Positions 44,686-53,508 of a DNA stretch of 64,000 bases are shown piece by piece (the first letter of the stretch is position 1; each line of letters opens with the position of its first letter). The notes under the pieces are model-generated. The model saw nothing but the letters and a program-made list of their open reading frames with translations. It searched no databases and had not been told where the DNA came from. Origin of the DNA: Pseudomonas sp. ISL-84. GTDB taxonomy: Bacteria; Bacillota; Bacilli; Bacillales; Cytobacillaceae. The stretch spans positions 49,843 to 113,842 of the forward strand of contig JAGGRA010000023.1 of assembly GCA_018613035.1 (NCBI GenBank), in the 5' to 3' direction. The position numbers and the translations under genes are program-made.

Positions 44686-45462
44686 TTGATTAAGTCTTTA
44701 TATCGCCTGATGATTGAGCTTACAAATGGGAGATGGACATCCGCACTGCTGCAAAGATTTGCACGATCAAAATGGAGCAGGTGGGCCATTCCTTCATTTT
44801 CAAGGATCTATAACATAAATGAGAGTGAGATGGAAAGGGAGTTAAAGCAGTACCCTTCCCTACATGAGTTTTTTATCAGGAGGCTAAAAGAAGGGGCACG
44901 AATCGCCGATGAAAGCCCTGATTCGGTTGTCAGCCCTGTAGATGCTGTTATTGAGGATATAGGGAGCATCCAATCCAGCCGTATCATCACTGTGAAAGGA
45001 AAAGATTACTCCATCTCAGAGATGCTGGGTGAGAATAAAGCGAAAAAATATACGGATGGCACTTATATGATATTTTATTTAAGTCCCAGCCACTATCACC
45101 GGATCCATAGCCCTGTAACCGGAAAGGTAGCAGACCAATGGGTACTCGGTTCAAAATCTTATCCGGTGAACAAATGGGGATTGATATATGGAAGGAGTAC
45201 CCTTTCAAAGAATTATCGAAGCATTACAGAAGTAATTCATGGAACTGCATCTATCGCAATTGTAAAAGTGGGTGCCATGTTTGTTAATTCCATTGAGCTT
45301 ATTCATGAAGGAGATCAGCTGGAAAAAGGAAAGGAAATGGCTTATTTTACGTTCGGTTCAACTGTCATCCTTCTTTTCGAGAAAGGAAGGTTTGAACTCA
45401 ATCCATCCATTAAGGCACCGGCTCACATAAAAGTAGGGGAGCGCATTGGAAATATTCTATAG
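44686..45462 (+). CDS. psd: Phosphatidylserine decarboxylase proenzyme
   Basis: 258 residues. Converts phosphatidylserine to phosphatidylethanolamine. Self-cleavage site FGST (about 223-226) near the C terminus makes the pyruvoyl group from the serine. Other signatures are YPSLHEFFIRRLKEGAR, VSPVDAVIED and LSPSHYHRIHSPVTG. Start TTG 44686 has a GGGGG/GGCC-type purine stretch upstream, which is modest. It pairs functionally with pssA across a shared intergenic region. Confidence 0.94.
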   Translation: MIKSLYRLMIELTNGRWTSALLQRFARSKWSRWAIPSFSRIYNINESEMERELKQYPSLHEFFIRRLKEGARIADESPDSVVSPVDAVIEDIGSIQSSRIITVKGKDYSISEMLGENKAKKYTDGTYMIFYLSPSHYHRIHSPVTGKVADQWVLGSKSYPVNKWGLIYGRSTLSKNYRSITEVIHGTASIAIVKVGAMFVNSIELIHEGDQLEKGKEMAYFTFGSTVILLFEKGRFELNPSIKAPAHIKVGERIGNIL

Positions 45463-45467
45463 AAAAA

Positions 45468-45496
45468 AAGCCCTTGTTCAGGGCTTGTACTTTTTA
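45468..45496. terminator. Terminator after psd, shared with sda
   Basis: AAGCCCT (45468-45474) and AGGGCTT (45480-45486), then GTACTTTTTAAG. The flanking A run also gives a T run for the leftward sda transcript. Confidence 0.65.
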
Positions 45497-45634
45497 AGAA
45501 GAGACTTTTATTCTGTTAGATAATGAGCGCCGGTGGATTTCTGTTTCTATTAAACGGATAAAGTCTTTGCTGAGCTGCAGTTCCCTTGCTTTATGATAGG
45601 ATTCAATAAGTAATTCATCTGACAGTTTACGCAT
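45494..45634 (-). CDS. sda: Sporulation checkpoint inhibitor Sda
   Basis: 46 residues, [20 protein letters not shown] then [18 protein letters not shown] and SNRIKVSS. This is the helical hairpin of Sda at the same length as in B. subtilis. Sda binds the dimerisation helices of the histidine kinases KinA/KinB and blocks the sporulation phosphorelay when replication initiates or is perturbed. GGAGGTGGGG lies ahead of ATG 45634. The upstream region carries several DnaA boxes, as expected for a DnaA-controlled checkpoint gene. Confidence 0.95.
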   Translation of the reverse strand: MRKLSDELLIESYHKARELQLSKDFIRLIETEIHRRSLSNRIKVSS

Positions 45635-45741
45635 GCCTGCCCCACCTCCAGGAAAAAGGAATATACGGTTCTAACTGATTATTTTTATACATATAATGTA
45701 AGATTTTATGTTGTACCCCTACTCTAGCAAAATTAAACGAT

Positions 45742-45856
45742 TAGAACAACTGTTCTGTTATCCACAGGTGATGGTGGATAACCTGTGATTATTTTGTTTA
45801 TAAAAAGGGAAAAAGTATAAGAATCACATTGGATTATGTGTATAAAGTTATCCACA
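45742..45856. promoter_or_regulatory. DnaA box cluster and SOS-like palindrome upstream of sda
   Basis: TTATCCACA occurs at 45758-45766 and 45848-45856, and GGTGGATAA (one mismatch, opposite strand) at 45773-45781. A palindrome AGAACAACTGTTCT (45743-45756) resembles the Bacillus LexA box GAACNNNNGTTC. All lie 110-220 bases upstream of sda. DnaA activation of sda is known in B. subtilis; LexA control is only a suggestion. Confidence 0.7.
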
Positions 45857-46008
45857 GCTATCTAAGGAAGTTGGATTTTGTCGAAAAATTTTTAAATTTA
45901 GGTAAAAACTCCTATATTTCTCACAGAATTTCCCTTTACTTGAGTGTCTTTCACCTTTTTGTGGAATCGTATAAAATAGTATCGCTGGAATAGTGCTGGT
46001 TGTCTTTG

Positions 46009-46017
46009 TGTGGATAA
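46009..46017 (-). promoter_or_regulatory. Additional DnaA box
   Basis: TGTGGATAA is a perfect TTATCCACA on the minus strand, about 150 bases beyond the main cluster. The remaining sequence between 45857 and 46130 is A/T-rich and shows no gene. Confidence 0.5.
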
Positions 46018-46129
46018 GTGTTTTTTTATACTTTGATGGAAGCATATTGGTGTTTGTTTTTGAAAGAGCGAATAAAATTGGTTATGATGTAATCGGTAAT
46101 TGTCTCTTGCGAACAATAATAAGGAAATG

Positions 46130-46412
46130 CTCTATTCTAAAAGATTGTTGTTTTTAAATAGCTTTAGTGAATAAAAACATGGATAAATAAGGTGGGTTGA
46201 TTGGAGCGTAAGGTGCTAATCCCGCGAAAATGCATTCGCATCCGTGCGGTGATGATTCGAGGATTGCTTATTCAAAGTCCAGCGGGAGGAGTGGGACAGG
46301 TGAGACCCCACAGGCGCTGTGCTCCGAGGATGCTCACCGTCCACTATTCTGGAGTTGAAATCAATCCCGCCTCACTACTTGTTTAAAAAAACAAAGTTTG
46401 TGAAACAGCTTA
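46130..46412 (+). repeat. Interspersed hairpin repeat R2, copy D (with nested module)
   Basis: Left end TTCTAAAAGATTGTTG (46135-46150), GTTGATTGGAGCGTAAGG, module (about 46220-46277, AAAATGCATTCGCATCCGTG and CTTATTCAAAGTCC), then AGCGGGAGGAGTGGGACAGG and the GGTGAG/CTCACC arms, and right end ACAAAGTTTGTGAAACAGC. It belongs to the copy C subtype apart from the module. It ends 45 bases before yqeG. Confidence 0.85.
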
Positions 46413-46456
46413 TGGAAAAAATGGACAATACGAATAATGATTGAGGTGTAAATACA

Positions 46457-46972
46457 GTGTTAAAGCATTTTTTGCCTGACCAGCATGTGAAAAGTATCTT
46501 TGAGATTACTCCGCATAGTTTAAAGGAAAAAGGTATTAAAGGAATTATAACGGACCTGGACAATACTTTAGTGGAATGGGACAGGCCCAATGCAACTCCC
46601 AAGCTGATTAGCTGGTTTGAAGAAATGAAGCAAAGCAATATAAAGGTAACAATTGTTTCAAATAATAATGAAAGCCGTGTAAAGGCATTTTCCCACCCTC
46701 TTAATATTCCGTTTATTTATCAGGCAAGAAAGCCAATGGGGAGGGCATTTCGAAGAGCTCTTTCAGAAATGGGGCTTAAAAAAGAAGAAACTGTGGTCAT
46801 AGGTGACCAATTGCTGACGGACGTACTGGGCGGAAACCGCAGCGGCTTCCATACCATATTGGTTGTGCCTGTTGCACAAACAGATGGATTCATTACAAAA
46901 TTTAACCGCTTAGTTGAAAGAAGAATTTTAAATTGGTTTAGAAAAAAGGGAATGATTCAGTGGGAGGATTAA
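46457..46972 (+). CDS. yqeG: YqeG family HAD IIIA phosphatase
   Basis: 171 residues from GTG 46457. Catalytic HAD motif I DLDNTLVEWD (about 33-42), motif II SNNNESRVKAF, and motif III VIGDQLLTDVLGGNRSG. The YqeG subfamily has unknown substrate (phosphoglycolate-type activity is reported for some relatives). It heads the conserved yqeG-yqeH-aroE-yhbY-nadD-yqeK-rsfS-yqeM operon. GAGGTG is 11 bases upstream; the R2 copy D lies in the promoter area. Confidence 0.92.
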   Translation: MLKHFLPDQHVKSIFEITPHSLKEKGIKGIITDLDNTLVEWDRPNATPKLISWFEEMKQSNIKVTIVSNNNESRVKAFSHPLNIPFIYQARKPMGRAFRRALSEMGLKKEETVVIGDQLLTDVLGGNRSGFHTILVVPVAQTDGFITKFNRLVERRILNWFRKKGMIQWED

Positions 46973-46975
46973 AAA

Positions 46976-48082
46976 GTGAGTGAAGAGCAATATGTTTGTA
47001 TAGGATGCGGGGTTAAAATTCAAACGGAAAACCCTGAAGATTTAGGCTATGCCCCTCATTCAGCGCTGCAAAAGGAAGCGATCATATGCCAGCGCTGCTT
47101 CAGGCTAAAACATTATAACGAGGTTCAGGATGTGAGTCTGACTGATGATGACTTCCTGAAAATCCTGAACGAAATTGGACAAAGTGATGCGCTCATTGTC
47201 AAGATTGTTGATATCTTTGATTTTAATGGCAGCTGGCTTCCGGGGCTGCACCGTTTTGTTGGAAACAATAAAATTCTTCTTGTCGGTAACAAGGTGGATC
47301 TGCTTCCGAAATCAGTGAAGACAAATAAGCTGATTAATTGGATGAAGCAGGAGTCAAAGCAGCTTGGCTTAAAGCCCGAAGAAGTGTTTTTGGTAAGTGC
47401 GGCGAAAGGCCAATTCATCACCGAGGTTACAGAGGCTATTGACCAATACCGTGAAGGCAAAGATGTGTATATAGTTGGCTGTACAAATGTAGGAAAATCT
47501 ACTTTTATTAACCGGATTTTAAAAGAAGTAACAGGTGAGGGAGATGTCATTACCACTTCTCATTTTCCTGGTACCACATTGGACATTATTGAAATTCCTT
47601 TATCGGACGGAAAAGCTCTGGTCGATACACCAGGAATTATTAACCATCATCAGATGGCGCACTATGTTGATAAGCGGGATTTAAAGGTTATTACACCCAA
47701 AAAGGAAATTAAGCCTAAAGTTTACCAATTGAATGAAGGCCAGACTCTGTTCTTTGGAGGGCTTGCAAGGTTTGATTATATTTCAGGAGGCCGCAGTTCA
47801 TTTGTTTGCCATTTTTCTAACGAAATAAATATACATCGCACAAAAATGGAGAAGGCTGATGAATTATATCAAAACCATGCTGGAGAAATGCTCACCCCCC
47901 CAAGAAGGGAACAAATGGATACCTTTCCGGAGCTTGTTAGACATGAGTTTACAATTAAGGAACCGAAAACAGATATCGTTTTTTCCGGGCTGGGGTGGAT
48001 TACAGTCAACGAAGCAGGTGTAAAGGTAGCTGCATATGTTCCTAAAGGTGTCCATGCATTAGTGAGAAAGTCTTTGATATAA
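46976..48082 (+). CDS. yqeH: Circularly permuted ribosome biogenesis GTPase YqeH
   Basis: 368 residues from GTG 46976. N-terminal zinc site with C8, C11, C38 and C41 (CIGCG ... CQRC), then permuted G motifs in order G4 NKVDLLP (about 104-110), G5 SAAKG, G1 GCTNVGKST (about 168-176) and G3 DTPG. The C-terminal domain probably binds RNA. In B. subtilis YqeH is needed for 30S subunit assembly. It starts three bases after yqeG. Confidence 0.95.
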   Translation: MSEEQYVCIGCGVKIQTENPEDLGYAPHSALQKEAIICQRCFRLKHYNEVQDVSLTDDDFLKILNEIGQSDALIVKIVDIFDFNGSWLPGLHRFVGNNKILLVGNKVDLLPKSVKTNKLINWMKQESKQLGLKPEEVFLVSAAKGQFITEVTEAIDQYREGKDVYIVGCTNVGKSTFINRILKEVTGEGDVITTSHFPGTTLDIIEIPLSDGKALVDTPGIINHHQMAHYVDKRDLKVITPKKEIKPKVYQLNEGQTLFFGGLARFDYISGGRSSFVCHFSNEINIHRTKMEKADELYQNHAGEMLTPPRREQMDTFPELVRHEFTIKEPKTDIVFSGLGWITVNEAGVKVAAYVPKGVHALVRKSLI

Positions 48083-48168
48083 TTTATTTCCATTTATCAA
48101 AAGATGCATGTGTTTTCTAACTTTGATACCAGTCCAGCTCCATAAGTAGGAAGAATTTCTGCGCACGG

Positions 48169-48290
48169 CTAAAAGCGGTAGCTTTTAGGAGGAGGCGCCT
48201 TCGACTGAGGGTCTTAAGCGAGGCTAATTGCGGCTTCTTTGGGCTCGAGTTCATAGTCGATTAGCGGCGCCTTACGCTTTTCAAAAGGGG
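48169..48290. repeat. Inverted-repeat unit upstream of aroE (family R1 relative)
   Basis: CTAAAAGC/GCTTTTAG hairpin (about 48169-48188), followed by AGGCGCCTTCGACT and, at the far side, AGTCGATTAGCGGCGCCT in inverted sense, then TTACGCTTTTC. It interrupts the yqeH-aroE spacing, which would otherwise be short. Similar ends occur at 173-305 and 61648-61688. Confidence 0.5.
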
Positions 48291-48298
48291 AGAGGAAT

Positions 48299-49138
48299 TT
48301 GAAAAAGCTCTTTGGTGTTATAGGCGATCCTATATCACATTCGATGTCGCCTGCCATGCATAATGATTTATTTCAAGCTTATGGCATTGATGCCCATTAT
48401 CAGCCGTTCCATGTAAAAAAAGAAAACCTGGGGGATGCAATAAGAGGGTTCAGAGCGATAGGATTATCGGGATTTAATGTTACTGTACCGCATAAAGAGG
48501 CAATCATTCCTCTTTTGGATGAGCTGGATCCCATGGCAAATGCCATTGGTGCTGTCAATACGGTTGTTAACCATAATGGCAGGCTTAAAGGCTTTAACAC
48601 AGATGGAAGCGGATATGTGAAAGGGTTGCTGGAGGAAATCTCGACTTTAAAGGATAAGAAGGTTTTAATAGTGGGTGCAGGTGGAGCTGCCAGAGCCATC
48701 TATTTTACAATGGCTAAAGAAGGGCCTCCGGTGCTGGATATCTGCAACCGTACTGTTTCTAAAGCTGATCTTATCATGAAGGATTGTCCTTATACTGTCC
48801 CAACTCGGGCTTTCGATATACAGGAAGCTGAGGGGAATATAGAGGCATACGATCTAATCGTTCAGACCACACCAATTGGCATGCTTCCGGACATTCAAAA
48901 GAGTCCACTTTCCATACATAACCTTAAGTCTGGAACCTTTGTGAGTGATATTATTTACAATCCGCTTGAAACACAGCTTTTGCGGGAAGCTAGGAAAAAG
49001 GGAGCCGGAACCCAAAATGGACTGGATATGTTTGTTCATCAGGGAGCCCTGGCTTTTGAAAACTGGACTGGCATTGCACCGGATATAAAAAGAATGAGAG
49101 ATAAAGTCTTAAAACAACTGGGAGGATTACTATGCTAA
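48299..49138 (+). CDS. aroE: Shikimate dehydrogenase
   Basis: NADPH-dependent reduction of 3-dehydroshikimate to shikimate in the aromatic amino acid pathway. 279 residues: GVIGDPISHSMSPAMHNDLF (substrate loop, about 6-25), NVTVPHKEAI with catalytic lysine (about 67), NTDGSGYVKGL, and dinucleotide motif VGAGGAARAIYF (about 126-137). TTG 48299 follows GAGAGGAA. It overlaps yhbY by seven bases. Confidence 0.96.
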   Translation: MKKLFGVIGDPISHSMSPAMHNDLFQAYGIDAHYQPFHVKKENLGDAIRGFRAIGLSGFNVTVPHKEAIIPLLDELDPMANAIGAVNTVVNHNGRLKGFNTDGSGYVKGLLEEISTLKDKKVLIVGAGGAARAIYFTMAKEGPPVLDICNRTVSKADLIMKDCPYTVPTRAFDIQEAEGNIEAYDLIVQTTPIGMLPDIQKSPLSIHNLKSGTFVSDIIYNPLETQLLREARKKGAGTQNGLDMFVHQGALAFENWTGIAPDIKRMRDKVLKQLGGLLC

Positions 49139-49422
49139 CAGGAAAGCAAAAACGTTTTTTACGTTCTAAAGCCCATCATTTAAACCCGATTTTTCAAGTA
49201 GGCAAGGGCGGGGTAAATGAAAATATGACTAAACAAGTAGGAGAAGCCTTGGAGGCCCGTGAATTATTAAAAGTCACTGTCCTGCAAAATTGTGATGAAG
49301 ACAGAGATACAGTTGCAGAGCAGCTGGTAAAAGGAACAAAAGCGGAGCTTGTTCAAGTTATTGGGAATATTATTGTTTTATATAAAGAATCAATAGAAAA
49401 CAAACAAATCGAACTGCCATAA
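49132..49422 (+). CDS. yhbY: YhbY family CRM-domain RNA-binding protein
   Basis: 96 residues, one CRM domain: LTGKQKRFLRSKAHHLNPIF then QVGKGGVNENM with the GxxG-like loop and ELLKVTVLQNC. It binds pre-50S particles in E. coli; B. subtilis name yqeI. It overlaps aroE and precedes nadD, the standard operon order. Confidence 0.94.
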   Translation: MLTGKQKRFLRSKAHHLNPIFQVGKGGVNENMTKQVGEALEARELLKVTVLQNCDEDRDTVAEQLVKGTKAELVQVIGNIIVLYKESIENKQIELP

Positions 49423-49462
49423 GAACAGTTTCATTTCGGCATACGAAAATGGAGGGGCTCTA

Positions 49463-50032
49463 ATGGACAAAGTAGGCATACTAGGAGGTACCTTTAATCC
49501 TCCTCACCTGGGACATCTTATTATTGCAAATGAGGTTATGTGTTCACAAGGCTTGGATGAAGTATGGTTTATGCCGAACCAGGAACCACCTCATAAAGAG
49601 AAATCCAATGCTGCCAGCAACCGTGACCGGATAGAAATGCTTAAGCTTGCAGTAGATACCCATCCAGGATTTAAATTGGAACTGATTGAGCTGGAAAGGC
49701 AAGGGCCTTCATTTACCTATGATACGATTAAGATTTTGAAGGAAAACTATCCTCAAAAGCAGTTTTACTTTATTATCGGGGCTGACATGGTAGAGTATTT
49801 GCCTAAGTGGCACAACATTGATAAGCTTCTTGAAATGATTACTTTCGTCGGCGTGCAGAGGCCATCCTACAATCTCGAGACTTCCTATTCCATTCTTTAT
49901 TCAGAGGTTCCGGAAATGGGGATTTCATCGAGTATGATCAGGAGCAGGCTGAAGAAAGGCGGATCGATCCGCTATTTAGTCCCTGATTCAATTGGGAACT
50001 ATATAAAGGAGAATCATTTATATGAATCGTGA
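49463..50032 (+). CDS. nadD: Nicotinate-nucleotide adenylyltransferase
   Basis: 189 residues. Transfers AMP to nicotinate mononucleotide in NAD synthesis. Nucleotidyltransferase motifs GGTFNPPHLGHL (about 8-19) and ISSSMIRSRLKKG (about 154-166) are intact, plus FIIGADMVEYLPKWHNID. GGAGGGG precedes ATG 49463. The stop overlaps the yqeK start by 11 bases. Confidence 0.96.
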   Translation: MDKVGILGGTFNPPHLGHLIIANEVMCSQGLDEVWFMPNQEPPHKEKSNAASNRDRIEMLKLAVDTHPGFKLELIELERQGPSFTYDTIKILKENYPQKQFYFIIGADMVEYLPKWHNIDKLLEMITFVGVQRPSYNLETSYSILYSEVPEMGISSSMIRSRLKKGGSIRYLVPDSIGNYIKENHLYES

Positions 50033-50588
50033 TCAGGCTCTGGCAATTGTTAAAGAACAATTAACCGAACATCGCTTTATTCATAGTATTGGTGTTATGG
50101 AAACTGCCATAAAGCTTGCGGAAAAGTACGGTGCAAATGAAAAAAAAGCAGAATTGGCTGCAATCTTCCACGATTATGCAAAGTTTCGGCCAAAAGATGA
50201 GATGAAGGAAATCATTTTAAGCAATGGCATGCCCGTAGAGCTCCTTGCTTACAACAGTGAGCTTTGGCATGCTCCTGTAGGCGCTTATTTGGCTGAAAAA
50301 GAAGCGGGAATTACTGATAGCGAAGTTCTCGACGCAATAAGATATCATACTTCCGGAAGGGTAGGAATGTCATTGCTTGAAAAAGTTATCTACCTTGCTG
50401 ATTACATTGAGCCCGGAAGGCATTTCCCAGGTGTTGAAGAGGTGCGTGAGCTGGCCAATTCGAGTCTGGATCAAGCACTAATAAAATCTGTACAAAATAC
50501 CATTATGTTCTTAGTAAAAAAGGGGCAGCCCGTTTTTCCGGCTACCTTCCATACCTATAATGATCTTTTAATGAAAACGGAGGACTGA
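50022..50588 (+). CDS. yqeK: HD-domain bis(5'-nucleosyl)-tetraphosphatase YqeK
   Basis: 188-residue HD hydrolase: HRFIHSIGVMETAIKLAEKY (first His), AAIFHDYAKFRPKDE with the HD pair (about 50-51), HAPVGAYLAE, RYHTSGRVGM and YLADYIEPGR. YqeK proteins symmetrically cleave Ap4A to ADP and may limit alarmone-like nucleotides in Gram-positives. Its start lies inside nadD, so the two are translationally coupled. Confidence 0.93.
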   Translation: MNRDQALAIVKEQLTEHRFIHSIGVMETAIKLAEKYGANEKKAELAAIFHDYAKFRPKDEMKEIILSNGMPVELLAYNSELWHAPVGAYLAEKEAGITDSEVLDAIRYHTSGRVGMSLLEKVIYLADYIEPGRHFPGVEEVRELANSSLDQALIKSVQNTIMFLVKKGQPVFPATFHTYNDLLMKTED

Positions 50589-50592
50589 TTGA

Positions 50593-50949
50593 ATGAGTGA
50601 GAATACATTGCTGATGACTGCAGTAAAGGCAGCGGATGATAAAAGAGCAGAGGATATTACTGTCCTGAATATGCAAGGTATTTCCTTAATCTCTGACTAT
50701 TTTATTATTTGCCATGGGAACTCTGACAAACAGGTGCAGGCCATTGCGCGGGAAATGAAAGAGAAATCGGAAGAAGAAGGATTTATTGTTAAAAGAATGG
50801 AGGGCTTTGATGAGGCCAGGTGGATTCTTGTTGATATGGGGGATGTCGTAGCACATATTTTCCATCGTGACGAAAGAAGCTATTATAACCTGGAAAGGCT
50901 TTGGGGCGATGCGCCAGTTGAAAACGTCCAAAGTATGCTTAATCAATGA
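50593..50949 (+). CDS. rsfS: Ribosomal silencing factor RsfS
   Basis: 118 residues of the RsfS/Iojap family: AAKAADDKRAEDITVLNMQG, SLISDYFIICHGNSDKQVQA, and ARWILVDMGDVVAHIFHRDE with YYNLERLWGDA. It binds ribosomal protein L14 and blocks 30S-50S joining in starvation. AGGACTGATTGA is a weak ribosome binding site, but the gene follows yqeK by four bases. Confidence 0.95.
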   Translation: MSENTLLMTAVKAADDKRAEDITVLNMQGISLISDYFIICHGNSDKQVQAIAREMKEKSEEEGFIVKRMEGFDEARWILVDMGDVVAHIFHRDERSYYNLERLWGDAPVENVQSMLNQ

Positions 50950-51725
50950 GCTACGGCAAGTTCGCTTATCTTTATGACCAGCTAATGGAAGATGTCCCAT
51001 ACGATAGCTGGGTGGAATTAATCAGTCAAAAGGCGGGCAAGTATGGTGTTCGAGGCAAAAAGCTGCTGGATCTGGCATGCGGAACAGGTCAGCTTGCGAT
51101 TAGGCTTGGAAAACAGGGATATGATGTTACAGGTGTGGACCTGTCAGTGAATATGCTGGCTGTAGCTCAGGCTAAGGCTGAACAAAGCGGCTTGCGAATT
51201 CCTTTTTATCAGCAGAATATGGCTGAATTGGGGGGATTTGGAGAATTTGATGTTATCGGGATTTTTTGTGATTCATTAAACTATCTAGAGACAGAATCAG
51301 AGGTACAAGAAACCTTTCAGCGTGTCCATAGACACCTTAAAGATAATGGCCTTTTTATATTCGACGTCCATTCTATTTATAAAATGATGCAAATCTTTAT
51401 GAATCAGACATTTGCTGAGAATGATGAAGAAATTTCTTATATATGGCATAGCTATCAGGGGGGATACCCCAACTCTGTTGAGCATGATCTCTCCTTTTTT
51501 GTTTTGGATGAAGCAACGGGAAGATACGATCGTTATGATGAACTTCACTTTCAGCGAACCTACCCTGTTGAAACCTATGTCGGATGGCTCCGGGAATGCG
51601 GCTTTGAGCTTCTGGAGGTTTCAGCTGATTTCGAAGATGCAGCTCCTGGAAGCCAGGCGGAACGGATTTTCTTTATTTCTAGAAAAAGTGAAGACACTAA
51701 AGGTGAAAAAAGTTCCGTTTCTTAA
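50946..51725 (+). CDS. yqeM: Class I SAM-dependent methyltransferase YqeM
   Basis: 259 residues. SAM-binding motif I LLDLACGTGQLAIRLG (about 39-54), motif II GVDLSVNMLAVA, and the conserved IGIFCDSLNYLE stretch. It belongs to the UbiE/Mtfase-25-like group with unknown substrate. It overlaps the rsfS stop and ends the yqeG operon. Confidence 0.93.
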   Translation: MSYGKFAYLYDQLMEDVPYDSWVELISQKAGKYGVRGKKLLDLACGTGQLAIRLGKQGYDVTGVDLSVNMLAVAQAKAEQSGLRIPFYQQNMAELGGFGEFDVIGIFCDSLNYLETESEVQETFQRVHRHLKDNGLFIFDVHSIYKMMQIFMNQTFAENDEEISYIWHSYQGGYPNSVEHDLSFFVLDEATGRYDRYDELHFQRTYPVETYVGWLRECGFELLEVSADFEDAAPGSQAERIFFISRKSEDTKGEKSSVS

Positions 51726-51745
51726 TATATCCATGATTATTAAAA

Positions 51746-51785
51746 AGGCCAGATTGCCAAAAGGCAATCTGGCTATAATTTTTTA
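51746..51785 (+). terminator. Terminator of the yqeG-yqeM operon
   Basis: GCCAGATTGCC (51748-51758) and GGCAATCTGGC (51763-51773), perfect stem, then TATAATTTTTT. Confidence 0.88.
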
Positions 51786-51823
51786 TTTGAATAAGAAGGA
51801 TTTTAAACGCTGATAAAGAATTA

Positions 51824-52648
51824 TTATTGAAGTGTGTACTGTTTTTTTACTTGTATAAGATCCTCGTCAAATTTCGAATGTGTTGCCTGAAACAAGTGTT
51901 CAAATACTTTTCCAAGCTCGTTTTCAAGCACCCGTATTCCTTCTCCGGTAATTCCTCCTTTGACACATACTTTCTCCTGCAATGTCGGCAAAGTATAAAA
52001 CCCTTTTTTTAGCAAATCCCCCAGTCCGATTAACATTTCGCCTGCAAGCTTAGTGGCAGTTTCCTGGTCAATTTCTGTTTCCGAAACTGCTGCGTTTATG
52101 AAGCGCTGTGTCAAATAGCTGAAAAAGGCTGGTCCGCAGCTGACGATATCAGAAGAAACTCTTGTGATGTTTTCCTCAATAGATATCGGTGTAGAAATAC
52201 TCTCAAAAAGCTCCTGGAGTCGTCTTTTCCATTCCTCCTGGCATTGTTCCCCAAATGATAATAATGAGACTCCCGATAAAGCCCGATTCGTGATACTGGG
52301 AATTGCTCTCGCAGCAGAACAAGGCAGTACAGATTCAAGCTGTTTTACGCTTATGGGACTTGTGATTGATACCACACACTTATCTTTTGACAGGAACGGC
52401 TGGATATCCTGAATCACCTCATAAACATCATGAGGCTTTACGCATACGAAAATAAGAGAAGAGTGCCGTGCAGTCTCTCTGGCATCTTCCGCAACCGCAA
52501 TATCAGGGTGTGTTACCTTTATCTCCATCGCTTTCGCAATTGTCCTATTGGTAATAGTCATGGAGGAAGGGGAAACGGCTCCTCCGTCAAGGAATGCCTC
52601 TGTCATTATTCTCCCCATATTACCTGTACCAATGATTCCGATTTTCAC
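51824..52648 (-). CDS. comER: Late competence protein ComER (ProC-like)
   Basis: 274 residues with an N-terminal Rossmann motif GIIGTGNMGRIMTEAFLDGG, FVCVKPHDVYEVIQDI, SITSPISVKQLE and the pyrroline-5-carboxylate reductase-like C-terminal dimer domain (CGPAFFSYLTQRFINAA). ComER is divergent from comEA in Bacillus and is not required for transformation in B. subtilis; a link to biofilm and sporulation is reported in B. cereus. Enzymatic activity is unproven. GGAGGGATGG precedes ATG 52648. Confidence 0.92.
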   Translation of the reverse strand: MKIGIIGTGNMGRIMTEAFLDGGAVSPSSMTITNRTIAKAMEIKVTHPDIAVAEDARETARHSSLIFVCVKPHDVYEVIQDIQPFLSKDKCVVSITSPISVKQLESVLPCSAARAIPSITNRALSGVSLLSFGEQCQEEWKRRLQELFESISTPISIEENITRVSSDIVSCGPAFFSYLTQRFINAAVSETEIDQETATKLAGEMLIGLGDLLKKGFYTLPTLQEKVCVKGGITGEGIRVLENELGKVFEHLFQATHSKFDEDLIQVKKQYTLQ

Positions 52649-52738
52649 TGTTCCATCCCTCCTTCAAAAGCAGGCTCTCTCGTATAACGATATGTGTTGA
52701 AAAAAACAATTATGACAAAAAGAAAGGATAGGAAACCT

Positions 52739-53377
52739 ATGGCCGAATGGGTAAAGAGCAATAAAGCATATTTTTTGGGGGGCGCGTTTGCAATCTGTGC
52801 CTTCCTATATTATTTATTTATGCCTCCTCAAGAAACAAAACCCCTTCCTGATATTGATCCAGTGCAAATAGCAGATAGGGAGGAAAGTGTCCATGATGGA
52901 ACTGAAGATAAAGTTTCAGCAAATGGACAGCCTCAAGTGATAATAGTCGATTTGAAAGGGGCAGTTAAAAAGCCGGGTGTTTATGAAACACTGGAGGGCG
53001 ATAGGGTTATAGATGTTTTAGAAAAAGCAGGCGGGCTGCTGGAAAATGCTGATCGCAATCAAATAAATCTTGCTCTAAGGGTAGCGGATGAAATGGCTAT
53101 TTATATTCCTGAAAAAGGAGAGGGGGTCCTTGAAATGAATGGGGATGAGGGAATGGCTTCGATCTCAGTCCAACAAAATGATGGGAAAATTAATCTGAAT
53201 AAAGCAAGTGAGGCTGAATTGCAAACGCTGCCTGGAATTGGTCCTTCTAAGGCTGCTGCCATTCTTGAGCACCGGGAAACAAATGGGGCATTTAAGGCTA
53301 TAGAGGATCTGAAATTAATTGCAGGGATAGGGGAAAAGACCTTCGAAAAACTGAAAGAACAGATAAAGGTAAAGTAG
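52739..53377 (+). CDS. comEA: Competence DNA receptor ComEA
   Basis: 212 residues. One N-terminal membrane helix (about 9-26, KAYFLGGAFAICAFLYYLF), a linker, an SLBB domain (about 60-125, VIIVDLKGAVKKPGVYE), and a C-terminal double helix-hairpin-helix (LNKASEAELQTLPGIGPSKA, LIAGIGEKTFEKLKEQI) that binds incoming double-stranded DNA. ATG 52739 follows AAAGGATAGGA; an upstream ATG 52712 is less well placed. It is the first gene of the comE operon. No obvious ComK box was found. Confidence 0.93.
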   Translation: MAEWVKSNKAYFLGGAFAICAFLYYLFMPPQETKPLPDIDPVQIADREESVHDGTEDKVSANGQPQVIIVDLKGAVKKPGVYETLEGDRVIDVLEKAGGLLENADRNQINLALRVADEMAIYIPEKGEGVLEMNGDEGMASISVQQNDGKINLNKASEAELQTLPGIGPSKAAAILEHRETNGAFKAIEDLKLIAGIGEKTFEKLKEQIKVK

Positions 53378-53508
53378 AAATTCTTACTTCCATTGACCTT
53401 GTATCATTTGGGGCTTAAACTTATGTTGAGAAAATTAGAATTTCCTATAAGATTATAAAAGTGGCTGGCAACAGCTTGCGGAAAAGATGGAAGGGAGAGG
53501 CAAACAAG

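Noticed and set aside
52649..52738. ComK box upstream of comEA
   Set aside because: A/T runs occur, but I could not find two properly spaced AAAA-N5-TTTT units, so no claim is made.
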